This document shows, one piece after another, positions 9,754 to 20,555 of a stretch of DNA of 38,137 bases; within the stretch, counting starts at the first letter, position 1; every line of letters begins with the position of its first letter. The stretch comes from Nemertoderma westbladi. Taxonomy: Eukaryota > Xenacoelomorpha > Nemertodermatida > Nemertodermatidae. Location of the stretch: the NCBI GenBank assembly GCA_032718475.1, contig JAUCBJ010008041.1, positions 1 through 38,137 of the forward strand, in the 5' to 3' direction. The notes below the pieces were generated by a model. That model ran no database searches, had not been told where the DNA came from, and worked only from the letters and a program-made list of their open reading frames with translations. Made by a program: the position numbers and the translations under genes.

Positions 9754-11716
9754 TAAACCCTAAATTAGATACAAGTACTTATACAACATATAACTAGCAG
9801 TTAAATATACGTGAACAGCCAAAAGAACCACGGTATCTGCTGGAGTGACCGGAGCACAAAATCACCAGTCTGTCCTATGCCAAGCAGTCCTGAAGTAGTA
9901 CCGGGGTTAATTTAACTATAATGGTATGCATAACAAGCATAATTACTGTAAAGGATAAACTTGGGGAGTTGTAGGTTGCAAATACTTGCATAAACTCTGA
10001 ATAATAAATATTATGCTACCCGTACAGACTATTCAAACAAAACACAGACCAAATGCTGGCAGACTACTGTCAAGCCTAAATAAACTACAGTATATGCAAT
10101 CTCCGAAATGGTTAGTTAGTAAGCGTTCTAACTACGTAGTACGAGTTATTCTTTCGTGGAGGATTTACCTTACAGCACTGGATGCCTCCTCCTTCCTAAC
10201 TAGCACTTTATTGGACAGAACTCTACATACACTGCAATCGCCTCAGACCTAACAACAGTTAGACAACAATCCGGCCTACAAATTATTTACACAATCTGAG
10301 CAGGCTTACACGCCTTCTGCTCAATATTACACTTACCAGTAACTAAAACCAACAGAAACATGTAAGCTCTAAAAGAAATAAGGGGTGTACAGGCCCTACT
10401 CTCTTAAACAGCCTTCTAATATACAATATATCATAATCAAATAATACTGGGTAAAGTACTGGTTCGGGTTACTAGGCCTACAGTCTACCGTCCGACCGGT
10501 ACGTTCGATTTTATTGCCTACTGAGCAATAAAGAAACTAAAATCTATTAATGTTCGCGCTTTCAGACCTTTAGCAGTTTAACCTGCCAATTTCAATTGTC
10601 CTTTTGATTATGAATCGACCTTGGCCCTTACCAATTACCTGGTGTACTGAAATTACATCCGCCGAAGCCAGTCCGTGCGCGGCGTATGACCCAAGGTGTG
10701 GGAGACTGGATTCGCGTTCCCTAGGAAGTTATTGCGGTGTAGGCTACGTTGTATTATTCGATTGATCTCTACTATATAATCTCTGACAACTATATTTACT
10801 TTCAGGGAAATATTAATAGTTCCTTTGGGACGTGGTGCTTTAAGTATGAAACAGAGTTATGACTTACACTAATCACAACTAGATGGCCACAGAGATTCGT
10901 AAATAGCGCATTCTTTAGGAGATGCTTTATTAACCTTCACACGACTTCACACTACTTCACACTAATTCACACTAATTTGCCGACCGTCACTGATTTTGAT
11001 CATATATAAGGAGGATTGCAACTGACACACGTAGGGATTATGAAATCGCATTTAATTCACACAAAACCACTATAACTTGAGTCACAGTTGCTACCGGTTA
11101 ATCCTTCCTCCGCATATAATAATCAGTAATCAAGAAGATTGAGGGAGGAAGAGAAGATTGAAGATTGATTATTTATCGGTATTCTCCAAATATAACATCC
11201 ATTAATATATACAGCAATTAACACAATATAAAACAGCATTAAAACAGTGCGGTGAACAGTCAGTATGTGTTCATGAAGTTCAGTGTTCCGGTATGACAAG
11301 AGTTATTGCCGCATGTTCTGTTCAGTCCATGTGCATTGTGCAGTCGTACAGTACGAATTGTTAATAGATTTACCTTATTATAACTAAGGCCATCAGATGT
11401 TCTTGGGCCAAAGTCTGAAACGACCGTACTTAGTACAGAATTCTGAGAGGAATCTAATTCTCAGAAAAACGATAACTAAATGCGCATGCGCTAGTTTCCT
11501 CAGGTAGGTCTCCACTGGCATAACTGGGAAGATTGCTCTGATTGTCTGAAAAAGCTTGAACAAAGAGATCTCCACGTACACAAAGAATTAGCTGACAGAT
11601 TTCGTCACCTTGGTTCTAATTTCTGTCCGACGCGTAGTTGAACAATTTTAGGGCTATTTTAGAGTATTCTGCGCATTGCGTAAAAATGACTTGTTTTGTC
11701 CGCAAAAGCTTTTACA
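9754..11716 (-). mobile_element. BEL-1 copy b: LTR and part of leader
   Basis: Minus-strand LTR 11716-10551 (about 1166 bp, starting TGTAAAAGCTTTTGCG and ending GCGCGAACA) followed by leader 10550-9754, which is cut off by the BEL-2a LTR. It is diverged from both other BEL-1 copies. The leader has only one unit of the 288-bp block that is duplicated in copies a and c. No gag or pol survives in the window. Confidence 0.85.
10510..10532 (-). other. Hairpin just inside BEL-1b LTR
   Basis: Perfect 8-bp stem tttattgc (10510-10517) with gcaataaa (10525-10532) and a 7-nt loop, 18 nt from the LTR edge at 10551. The position matches the hairpins at 1760-1776 and 18393-18419, while the arms differ. 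Confidence 0.65.
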
Positions 11717-11800
11717 CGGAGGGTAGTGCAGGGAATTGAATCCACTTACATAAATAACGAAATCATAGTGCAGGTTAATAACGAAATCATAGTGCGGGTA
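11717..11800. repeat. BEL-2 LTR end fragment and 24-bp duplication
   Basis: The bases around 11722-11752 (gggaattgaatccacttaca and flanks) align with the outer end of the BEL-2a LTR at 9722-9757, including the following taaa. They lie directly against the outer edge of BEL-1b (11716). Two tandem 24-bp units with taacgaaatcatagtgc follow. This is a scrap of a third BEL-2 insertion, or of the site into which BEL-1b jumped. Confidence 0.5.
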
Positions 11801-11901
11801 AATAACTTTGAGTACCAATAACTAATAAAATTTTACTGCAGTATTTATTACGGCCCCTTTACGGGCTCTGTAGGTTTTGCTTCACCAAACCAACATTTCG
11901 G

Positions 11902-12515
11902 TACATAACCGCATTAATAGAAAATTATATAAATCGAGCAAAAGGTCGTAACCACGCTATGAGTCCGGAATTACAACTGGCTATAGCGCTGCGACTTTAT
12001 GCTACGGGTTCATTTATAAATGTTGTTGGAATACCAATGCTGTTGTGAAATCCAGCGTTATTCTTAGATATAGTAGCAGACTGGCCCGGCAGCGTACACA
12101 ATTCTAGAATTTTGAAGAACAGCAGTATTGGGATGGATTTTGAATCAGGCCAACGTAGAGGTATTCTACTAGGAGACAGTGGTTACGAGAACCGCTGTTG
12201 GTTACTGACACCGCTGCTACAGTAGTACTCGATAACTTTTTTTTTTTGAGAAATGTGATATAACGAAGTTTTAGTGTACTTAAGCGGAGATTCCATTGCC
12301 TTTGTGGAAAAATGAGAATGAGTCCAGAGCGTGTATGTCGCATCATTGATTCATGTGCGATTTTGCACAACACTGCCTCTACATGCGGCGATCCCATTCC
12401 CCCTGACAATGGTGAAGAATTACAAGGAGGAAACGACGTCAATGAGGATTTAGAGGCCCACACGATGGTGTTTTGTTTCGTCAGCATTTTATTTCGAAAT
12501 ACTTCATATAAGTAA
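11902..12515 (+). pseudogene. HARBI1-like transposase remnant
   Basis: Translated pieces match the family in order: an N-terminal helix region (RNHAMSPELQLAIALRLYATG), then after a gap the WPGSVHNSRIL segment of the DDE domain, the GDSGYENRCWLLTP segment containing a catalytic Asp region, and the C-terminal SPERVCRIIDSCAILHN motif. The stretch with the first catalytic Asp is deleted near 12045, the normal Asp after WPGSVH is Asn, and two frame changes occur between 12215 and 12290 around a T run. Harbinger transposases cut and join DNA with a Myb partner. This copy cannot be functional. Confidence 0.8.
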
Positions 12516-12717
12516 ATGTATTTAATTTATGAATTTATTTTATATAACAAAAATTATTAATCAAATACGAAATTGTGGGGAAAATGTCTAGAAAATTTCC
12601 TTACATTTCCTGACTCACATCCCTAATCTTGATACATTATAATACACAATATTATTTTGAATATACAGTAAATACTTTGTTATTATTTAATTGCATATTA
12701 TTAAAAAAATAATTAGT

Positions 12718-13671
12718 TTATTTATCATTTAACAAAGTAATCTTATGAAGAATGTTTCGAGCCAGGTTGTTGTCAACAAACATTACCTCGGCATTCTCGC
12801 CAATTGAGATAACTGGAGGATCCTCTCGTATAGGCCTACATCCGTTTTCTTCATCTCCAACTCCTGAAGTCTCAACAGCTGAAGCATCCAACGTAAACAT
12901 TTGAGGATCTGGAACTACAAAATTCAATCGTCTCATCATTTCTTTGGCCTTTATCGTCTTAAGGTAAATTAAATACCGGTTTTCTTTTATCATTAACAAC
13001 TGCTGTTGAACCAATTGAAGATCAAGAGCGGTCTCTGTCGATTTGACCCCGGCGGCACAAATACGTTTGGCCACAATATATTCGGATGTGTGATCTATGA
13101 TCGATCTACCAGGATCGGTTCCTGTACTAACTGGAACTGGAGGTAGCGGAATATTTTCTTTTTCGCGAATATCATTACCAGTAGTGTTAGATCCACCACC
13201 CTCCACCCCATATCCTAAACCAAAAATTACATCGCCACTTGAACCATGAATTATTTCGAACATTTTCATGACATAAACGGAGGGGTTGCGACACCGGTGG
13301 TCCACCTCCGGTTCGATGGTATTTTAATGCATTAGCGTAAGTGCGAACAACTTGCTTTGTGTTTTCGATCTTGTTAATTAGTTCGTCTTTTGATCGAGTA
13401 GCCTCCACCCCCGAAACGTTAAAACGATTTAGCATGACCTGCCATGCACGCTCCTTCATTTCCGGAGTTATGTTTTTCGTTTTATTAAAAGAACCACTAA
13501 TGAGGCCATGGTACTTCCCGTACATTGTTACGAACTGACAGGCGTCATTTACTGTCCAATTTTTCTACCTTTTCCGGCTCTTCTGCTTTGACTCAGCCTA
13601 TTAGGCCTAATAATAGTACAACCGGTATCCTTATCGCTTAAATAAATATTTCTGTCTGCATCCATCTCCAT
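12718..13671 (-). pseudogene. Harbinger Myb/SANT-like DNA-binding protein, frameshifted
   Basis: ATG at 13671 (MEMDADRNIYLSDKD) leads through a basic stretch to a Myb/SANT-like trihelix: NWTVNDACQF, MYGKYHGL, then KERAWQVMLNRFN and TKQVVRTYANALKYH, ending in the family hallmark TGGGPP. A C-terminal part with a helix (LVQQQLLMIKENRYL) follows. A one-base loss near 13560 and a second shift near 13285 break the frame; the open parts are 13187-13525 and 12718-13305. In active Harbingers this protein carries the transposase to the nucleus and to the ends of the element. Here it is decayed. Confidence 0.75.
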
Positions 13672-13699
13672 TTCAACAGGCAGCAAGAATATAAAAGTT

Positions 13700-13975
13700 C
13701 ACCGTATACAACTTCCTTCGGCAGTTAATTCTGCCAATTTCAATTTTTGCACATCATTAAACACCTGAAATCTCATTGATTGGGAAATATTGCGTAAGTA
13801 CAGCGATAAGTCTCAATTAAATAAATTGGAGATTTTTACATTACATCATAAATCTTAATAAACTGATAAACTCCTTCATAATAATTTGATATACTGTACA
13901 ATAGAATTACATATTGTAAACTATAAACTTTATTTACTTTCCCGTTTCTTGATCTACTGTAGTCAGTGTAGGCAC
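13700..13975 (-). repeat. Inverted copy of the 4130-4400 segment
   Basis: The reverse complement of about 4130-4400 aligns here over roughly 270 bp, including the candidate intron with its acceptor and the exon fragment ending LAE. It sits just upstream of the Myb-like gene on the same strand, so it may be that gene's leader exon and intron. Similarity stops near 13975, where unrelated sequence begins. Confidence 0.6.
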
Positions 13976-14090
13976 GGTTTCTCAAAACTCACTTAACTTA
14001 GATTGGGCACTTAAATGACCATTTAAAGTTTCACATTTACGGAAAAACTTACTACTACTATGATCGGCATGCTGCATTGCAGCTGCATTT

Positions 14091-16228
14091 TTAAGAATGC
14101 TGTGCCGGCTTGTCAACAAAATTGCACCGCCACAACTCCCTATCACCCATGACATTTGCTAGATCATCCGCATCTTTAAGGCCAGTGTCCTTTAAGATGC
14201 GTCTCAAGAAAGTCATGGGCTGTCCACCATGCTTATTCACTCCATGAGGCTGCCAAAGTACAAGATTATGCACTGGCTGGTCCTCACGGCGAAAGCAATG
14301 TCCTGCAAAGCGGAGGCGATTTTGTTCTAGTGTCAAGCTTGGGGGAACCAATGAGACACCTCCAATGTTATATAGTGTCTGGTTGGAGATGTGTGCATTG
14401 TACTTGACACAATGAACCCGGCGTAGCATTCTTGTGAATGTGCCATCCAGAGATTTGGTGTCCTCAGCAGTTAGAGCCCAGCATGGACTCCCGTAGAGGA
14501 GTACTGGAACTACTGCTGCTCTAAATAATCGGACCTTAAGTTTCCGATTAATTCTCGGTGACTTCCAAATCCTGGAAAGCCTATTCAAGGCTGCCCATGC
14601 CTTTCCCTTACGTATTCGAAGGTCCTCACCTGACTTCCGGATCCATGATCCCAGGTAACAGAAGTCGTCCACATGCTCAAGCATACCATCCTTTGAGCTT
14701 ATGTTCATCCGATCAGAGACTTGCTGAGGACGTTCAAAGTTAACTGTCAGAAATTTGGTCTTTCTGGAGTTAATAAAAAGACCAACACTAGAAGCAGCAT
14801 GTTCTAATGAGCTGAGGAGCCGTTGGGCTCCCTCTAATGATTCTGATAGTACTCCTAAGTCATCAGCAAAGTCTAGATCAGTTAGGTACTTGGCAGGATT
14901 TCCTCGACTTCTGGAGCCAGTAGGTGGAGTTATCATCACCCCATCATCATTATAATGATCTAAGGACATGCGTAGAACATAGTCAACCACAATAATGAAC
15001 AAGAATGGTGCAAGTGTGTCTCCTTGGAGGACGCCCCATAACACTTCAAATGGTTCTGTGTCACCGTCAACAGTAGACACAAATGTTGTCGAACCATCGT
15101 ATACTGATCTGATTGCTGCAATAATTTCATCAGGAATCCCATATAATGAAAGTATGCTGAACATACGTGAGCGAGAGACTGAATCAAAGGCCTTGAAGAA
15201 GTCAACAAAGATAACAGCCAGATGCCTGTCTTTCTTTTTTGATAACTCTTCAATTATCCTTCTAAGTGCCAAAATGGGCTCCATGGTCCCACGACCTTTA
15301 CGGAACCCATTCTGATTTCCACGGAGCAGTCTCTCAATGGGATCCCTGATGCGATTTAATAGAATCCTATTGTATAGCTTTGCAGCAATCGAGATCAATG
15401 AGATTCCCCGAAAAGAACCATAGAGTGTTAGGTTGCCCTTCTTGGGAACTGGCACCAACTTATTTGTTTTCATTTCTTGTGGGACTCTTGTTGTTCGGTA
15501 CATGTCTACTATGATGGGATAGATGAGCTTTAAACACTCAGGTATTTTAAAGACCTCAGGGGGAACACCATCTACTCCACTGGCACGATTGGTCTTAATG
15601 CTCTTTGCAGCAGCCTTCACTTCTGCAAAGGAGATATCGCCAATGGGAATATCTGGGAGTACAGACTCAGACACTTTTACTTCTATAAAGTTATCAGGCA
15701 ATACCCTGTCATTATTGAGGAGCTTTTCAAAGTGGGCTTTCCAACCATTGAGGCGATCGGCTGGTGATTCAGCCTTAACCTTGGTGGTTGGTTGGCTTTT
15801 CCGCCCAGTAAGCAGATTGATCGATTTCCATGCCTGGGATGATTGCCTGCTGTCGTCAGCATCATTGATAGCATCAACCTGTTGGTTTATTAGCTCCTGT
15901 AGATTAACAGAGTACTGCCTGTTTAAGGACCTAGATGCAGCCTTAACTGCATTCTTGGCCGCTGTAGTCTGTTTGAGTCGGGACTCTTTCTGCGCCCTAT
16001 GAAGGTCATTTCGGCACTTCTGAATTTTGTTGTCAGTCCAGGGGGCCCTTTTCCTGTTTCGAGGGTATACAGGAACTGTTTCTGCAGCTGCTAACTTAAC
16101 TGCTTCTGTAAAGACAGTATAGCCCTCACAGTGATCTGCCGCCTCAGAGGCAAGAGCCTCATACCTGTTGCTCAGACGGAAAAACTTAAGTAACCCTGGG
16201 AGGTACCTTATCAAGCCACTTAAGTCTT
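14091..16228 (-). CDS. LINE reverse transcriptase, 5'-truncated
   Basis: An open frame of about 707 codons (the first Met position is a TTG at 16214, so the true start was lost by 5' truncation). A linker (NRKRAPWTDNKIQKCRNDL) is followed by a complete RT domain: SGVDGVPPEVFK, the PKKGN and RGISL fingers motifs, NQNGFRKGRGT, a catalytic FVDFFKAFDS near residue 336, GVLQGDTLAPFLF and FADD near residue 447. The C-terminal RLRFAGHCFRR region is typical of LINE ORF2. The upstream APE endonuclease is absent. There are no internal stops, so the copy is fairly young. It copies LINE RNA into DNA at the target; the clade is not assigned. No poly-A or target duplication was identified. Confidence 0.9.
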
Positions 16229-16425
16229 AAGTAAATAAAAAATGCAGTTTGCTTTGTGCCGGTAATGTTATGGCTTTTTTCCAGTAGATATAAATAGGCA
16301 TTGACGAAAATCGAGAGTAAACAACATCAAACTCAATCCACTACAAGTCAGATCGTGGCGCACATTGGCCGTAAGTGTAAATAGTGATCTTAAGTGCAAA
16401 TTGACCTCAAATGAAATAATGTATA
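16229..16425. other. Spacer, no gene seen
   Basis: AT-rich sequence between the truncated LINE end and a short inverted-repeat element. No open frame or recognisable element was found. Confidence 0.4.
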
Positions 16426-16865
16426 TAGTTTATTGTTTTGGTTAGAAAACACCATCACACAGGTTACCTTAAGGTAAACCACGCAGGTAACCTGCTCCTT
16501 TCACTTCATGTTTTTAATTAAATTAACCGTTTAACGCCCACCCCTACTTCCCCATGTCAAAAATGTTTCATATTTTGGAAACTAACTCAAAATGGCCCAA
16601 TAAAAAAACTTTACTTTTACACTTTTGCAAAAAAAGTGTTTGTTCAGAAGTTACAGCTATGTTCCATTTAAGGTGCGTTGGGCATTAGAGCAGATATTTT
16701 TTTTCTAAATTTTTTGGAAAAGCATTCTCCACCTTTACTATACTTTATAACACAAACCTTATGGGTATGTGTAAAACGCGGATCCAGATCCGGATTCCAA
16801 AATTATGAATTAAGGGAAAGGAGCAGGTTACAGTGGCACGATATTTTAACCAAAACAATAAACTA
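16426..16865. mobile_element. MITE-like inverted-repeat element, 440 bp
   Basis: The ends are inverted copies: tagtttattgttttggtta at 16426 and its reverse complement ending at 16865, a perfect 19-bp match. Further in, taacctgctccttt near 16490 pairs with aaaggagcaggtta near 16817. No coding sequence is present. It also contains a gttccatttaaggtgcgttg motif at 16661, which is the terminal repeat of another small element at 36563-36932. Target duplication not evident, and superfamily unknown. Confidence 0.55.
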
Positions 16866-17166
16866 AAGTCAATCGTACAGGTTAGGCCTATAGTTTTATT
16901 TTTGGGAGTTATAAAAATGTAAAAAAATATCGACTTCCGTAGGCCTCTAGGGACAATGTTAAATGTAGAATCCGGATCCGGATACGGATCCGCGTTTTAC
17001 TCTGACCCAAACTTCATAAGTTCTTACATAAATTACAGTATATAGGACCCCATTGATTGTTCAGAAGCTACTGCAGTTAGTTAGGCTATTTAGCTACAGT
17101 ATGGATAAGCAGGTCATCGGCTTACTGATATAAACTAACTGGAAAAAAGTTATTGTTGTTAAGATA
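16866..17166. other. Spacer with GGATCC-rich inverted repeat
   Basis: No gene seen. aacgcggatccagatccgg near 16778 reappears inverted at about 16970-16996, so the small element to the left may extend further than its outer repeats suggest. Confidence 0.35.
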
Positions 17167-17171
17167 GGTTC
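17167..17171. other. Target-site duplication of BEL-1c, left
   Basis: ggttc immediately precedes the 5' LTR and is repeated exactly at 35260-35264 after the 3' LTR. A 5-bp duplication fits BEL/Pao integrases and fixes the ends of the element. Confidence 0.9.
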
Positions 17172-18376
17172 TGTAAAGGCTTTTGCGTAATTAGCCGGTT
17201 ATTTTCCCCGTAAAGTACTCTGTAGTTGGTTTACCAGGCATAAAAAGGCCGTGTCCTTACTGTACTGGTGTTTTAGAGGACATAAAAGTAATTTCTTCTG
17301 TATGTGTACTTTAGCGGACATAATCCGCAATTCTATGACGTAAAAGCCGAAATACTCTTGAACAGTGTAGTTACTATGACGACAGCTAATAGCTGAGCTG
17401 TACACGTGGAGCCTCTGCACGGAGCCTTGGTTCTTTGTTCTGCTCAGCTCAAATGACGACATCTATCAGCTGTGTCCACGTCAGTTCGACCAATCAGAGA
17501 TTTTCCCTTTGTGTAAAAAGCTGTACAGCAGAATCCCATGATTCAGTACTGACGTTTCCCCCACGCCTAAGAACACCGGCCGGGGAATGTTTTCTGACAT
17601 TAGAGCGTCTTTAATTATAAGATCATCAAACTGTTATCTCGGTACTGACTACAGCACCTCGGTTAACTTGGTCAACTTAGTTAAGTACACTTGCATTATT
17701 TACTGCTATTTACTGTGTTGTTAATTGTATCTTCGTTTACATATTATTATTGGGAAGAATATTGATAACGATCCGAAACCCCAATCTTCTTGATACACTA
17801 AGGTTAGAGAGACCGGTTACATATAACAATTTGCGACATACATTATCGTGGTTTGTAGTGAGTTCAATGCTACTTAATAGGCCCTACAAATGTTGGTTGC
17901 TGTTCTCTTTATATATGATTAAAATCAGTGAATATCGGCAATTCAGTGTGCAGTTGTGTGCAATAGTCTGTGTGTGCTTGACCGAGTAACAAAGCATTTC
18001 CTAAAGAATGCACTTTGGTGATCTATAAGACATACCGTTGTGTATAGTGTAAGTCATAGCTCTGTTTAAATAGATAGAGCGCCACGTCCTAAAGGAACTG
18101 CTAATATTTCCCAAAAGGTGAATAATATTTGTCAGAGATTATATATTAACGATCAATCGAATGGTATGGTAGGCCTGCACCGCAATCAAATTAAAGCATC
18201 CAAATCCAGTCTCCCGGGTATATCCAGCGGGTGAATGGTCGCGCACAGACTGGCTTTGGCTAATGTTAGAATTATTATAGGTGTTCAATACTTGTCATAG
18301 GCTGGAGTAGATTTATAACCTAGAAGACATATAGATTTGGCGGGTTAAACTGCCAAAGGTCTTAAAAGCGCGAACA
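17172..18376 (+). repeat. 5' LTR of BEL-1c
   Basis: Begins TGTAAAGGCTTTTGCG and ends GCGCGAACA, 1205 bp. Relative to the 3' LTR it has an extra tt in the TATATA region and three substitutions (near 17641, 18038 and 18167). The 87-codon antisense frame near its left end is present in both LTRs only because they are copies. Confidence 0.95.
17910..17916 (+). promoter_or_regulatory. Candidate TATA box in 5' LTR
   Basis: TATATAT followed by GATTAAAATCAGTGA, about 740 bp into the LTR. The equivalent site is kept in the 3' LTR (34793-34799) and in recognisable form in copies a and b (minus strand near 2250 and 11000), including the downstream AAAATCAG. This conservation among diverged copies supports a core-promoter role, which remains an inference. 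Confidence 0.45.
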
Positions 18377-18392
18377 ATAACAGTTTGTAGGA

Positions 18393-18419
18393 TCTTGATT
18401 GCGGCGTAAGCGATCAAGA
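18393..18419 (+). other. Hairpin just inside BEL-1c LTR
   Basis: Stem tcttgattgc (18393-18402) with gcgatcaaga (18410-18419), ten pairs including one G-T, 7-nt loop, starting 16 nt after the LTR. The other two BEL-1 copies have a hairpin at the same place with different arms. Confidence 0.7.
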
Positions 18420-18658
18420 CTAAAGTACCGGTCGACCGGTAACCAGTAGGCCTGACTGCCTGATCATCCGGACCGGTACTTACAACAGTACAGGTACAGC
18501 AGTATTATTCGATTTTGATAGTTATATACCGGTAGGCCTTAATAATTAATCAGGGAGGGCCCGCCCTGGTTTTTTATTGAGATTTTACTTATTTCTGTCA
18601 GTTTTATTTATTTGTAGGCCAGTATTGAGCAGAAGGCGTGTAAGCCTGCTCAGTCTGT

Positions 18659-19240
18659 ACAGACAATTTGTAGGCTGGACTGTTGTCTGACTGTTGTTGG
18701 GTCTGGAGAGATTACGGCGTGTGTAGAGTCTGTCCGATAAAGTGCCAGTTAGTAAGTTGGGGCAGCCAGAGCTGTAAGGTCAATCCCCTCCTAAAGAATA
18801 AGTCGTACTACCATGTTAGAACGCATACTAACTAACCATTTTGGAATCTGCATATACTGTAGTTTATTTAGGCTCGATAGTAGTCTGCCAGCGTTTTAGC
18901 CTGTGTTTGTTTGTGTGGTCTGTTCAGGTACCGTAATAGTTATTACTCAGATATTTTGTAGGCTGGATTGTTGTCTAGCTATTATTAGGTCTGAAGAGAT
19001 TGCTGCGTGTGTAGAGTTTGTCTGATAAAGTGCCAGTTAGTAAGTTGGGGCAGCCAGAGCTGTAAGGTCAATCCCCTCTTAAAGAATAAGTCGTACTACC
19101 GTGTTAGAACGCATACTAACTAACCATTTTGGAATCTGCACATACTGTAGTTTATTTAGGCTTGATAGTAGTCTGCCAGCGTTTGGTTTGTATTTTGTTT
19201 GAGTATTCTGTACGGGTAGCGTAATATTTATTATTCAGAG
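18659..19240 (+). repeat. Tandem 288-bp duplication in BEL-1c leader
   Basis: The block starting cagttagtaagttggggcag occurs at 18746 and 19034, with strong similarity over the whole 288-bp unit. Copy a has the same arrangement with 287-bp spacing; copy b has one unit. Confidence 0.85.
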
Positions 19241-20168
19241 TTTATGCGATTATTCGCAACATTCATGTCCCCAAGTTTATTCCTACAGTAATTGTGCTTG
19301 TTACACATACCGTTATAGTTAAATTAACCCCGGTACTACACGGGCTGCTTAGCGTAGGTAAAGACTGGCGACTTTGTGCTCCGGTCACTCCAGCAGATGC
19401 CGTGGTTCTTTTAGCTGTTCAAGTATTTTTAACTACTGATTATCTGTTGTACAAGTACTTGTACCTAATTTAGGGTTTAGTGTACAGTGCTTTCCGAAGG
19501 TAATTAGTGTGTAGGCAGTATATTTGTGTTGTAAAGTGGTTAATAGGCACGTTGGTTCTGGTAGACCGCGGTAATTAACTTCTAGGTAGGGACACTCCGT
19601 GATACATAACGTAGTACCTATAGCGATACGGCTATAGGTCGTCAGACGGTGGTATTTTCCTATCTGGACAACACAGTGTATTTACTACTACTTATTATTT
19701 TCAAATACCGTAGTATCCTGTCCGTTGGAATAACCAGAAAATCTAACACTCTGTTAGACTGGTTTGTAGTTCCCTGTAAAATTACCCTAAAATTTCGTAC
19801 GTAATATTTTTGTTGTGTTTAATTAGAGATTTAATCTCACCCATATCGTAAGTAATTCGTAGATAAGTAACTTAGGAAGTATAATTATTTGTTTTAGTGT
19901 CCAATAAGTAGCACTTCACTGAGAGCGCACAGCTTTTGTGTAGTGATTAATTCCCAGAAATAATAACATCTATTTCAATATTGTAACAAAACCCCTCATA
20001 CGGGTACATATAAATCCACTAAATCTATTAATAAAATAGTAGGCCTGTTATACAACACTTAGGTCTTAATATCAGTTGGACTGCTGCTCAAATAACGGTA
20101 ATAGAGTAAGTAAAGTAACCAAGTAACCCCTAACATTCAGAAATTCAATTATTTTTAAAATAATTGAC

Positions 20169-20420
20169 ATACCGGTATTTACAATAGGCTTATTATATTT
20201 ATTCTATAAATTTAGGCTGAAATCATACCGGTATTCTGTAATTAATTCTAGTCTGTAATAATTATACTTATATATACTATAAGTGTCAGCTGTATACCGG
20301 TATTCACGATAGGCCTATTATATATTTATATATAGTTGTGCTAAAATTATATACCGGTACTCTGTGACAAATCTAGTCTGTAATAATACTTATATATATA
20401 CTATAAGCATACCGGTATTC
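20169..20420 (+). repeat. AT-rich repeat with ATACCGGTAT palindromes
   Basis: Palindromic ATACCGGTAT begins at 20169, 20294 and 20409, with ATACCGGTA-like sites between. Each lies in similar sequence (ATAGGCNTATTATAT and CTAGTCTGTAATAAT), giving units of about 115-125 bp just upstream of gag. Role unknown. Confidence 0.65.
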
Positions 20421-20555
20421 TAATATATTATATATATATCACGCTACACTGAGCAGCAGTATCGGTAATTAATTATTAGGCTAACAGTGATACTGAATTA
20501 CTAGACTTACTTTAGCTGAATTTATAGCCGTAGGCATTCAACTGTGTAAACAAAC

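Larger units (their letters stand above)
11800..13980. mobile_element. Decayed PIF/Harbinger DNA transposon
   Basis: It contains the two genes typical of the superfamily: a HARBI1-like transposase remnant on the plus strand (11902-12515) and a Myb/SANT-like gene on the minus strand (12718-13671), arranged convergently. Clear terminal inverted repeats and the 3-bp TWA target duplication were not found, so the outer limits are approximate. Both genes carry frame lesions, so this copy is inactive. Confidence 0.7.
18377..20555 (+). other. Long untranslated leader of BEL-1c
   Basis: About 2.18 kb without a substantial ORF separates the LTR from gag. It holds a hairpin (18393-18419), a tandem 288-bp duplication (about 18659-19235) and an AT-rich repeat with ATACCGGTAT palindromes (20169-20420). 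A primer-binding site is expected immediately after 18376, but the bases there (ataacagtttgtagga) do not match a standard tRNA 3' end that I recognise. Confidence 0.7.

Noticed and set aside
14558-16002. Plus-strand frames up to 159 codons
   Set aside because: Antisense to the LINE reverse transcriptase, with no recognisable product.
17199-17462. 87-codon frame in the BEL-1c LTR, also present at 34084-34347
   Set aside because: Identical only because LTRs are copies; antisense to the element and without a recognisable domain.
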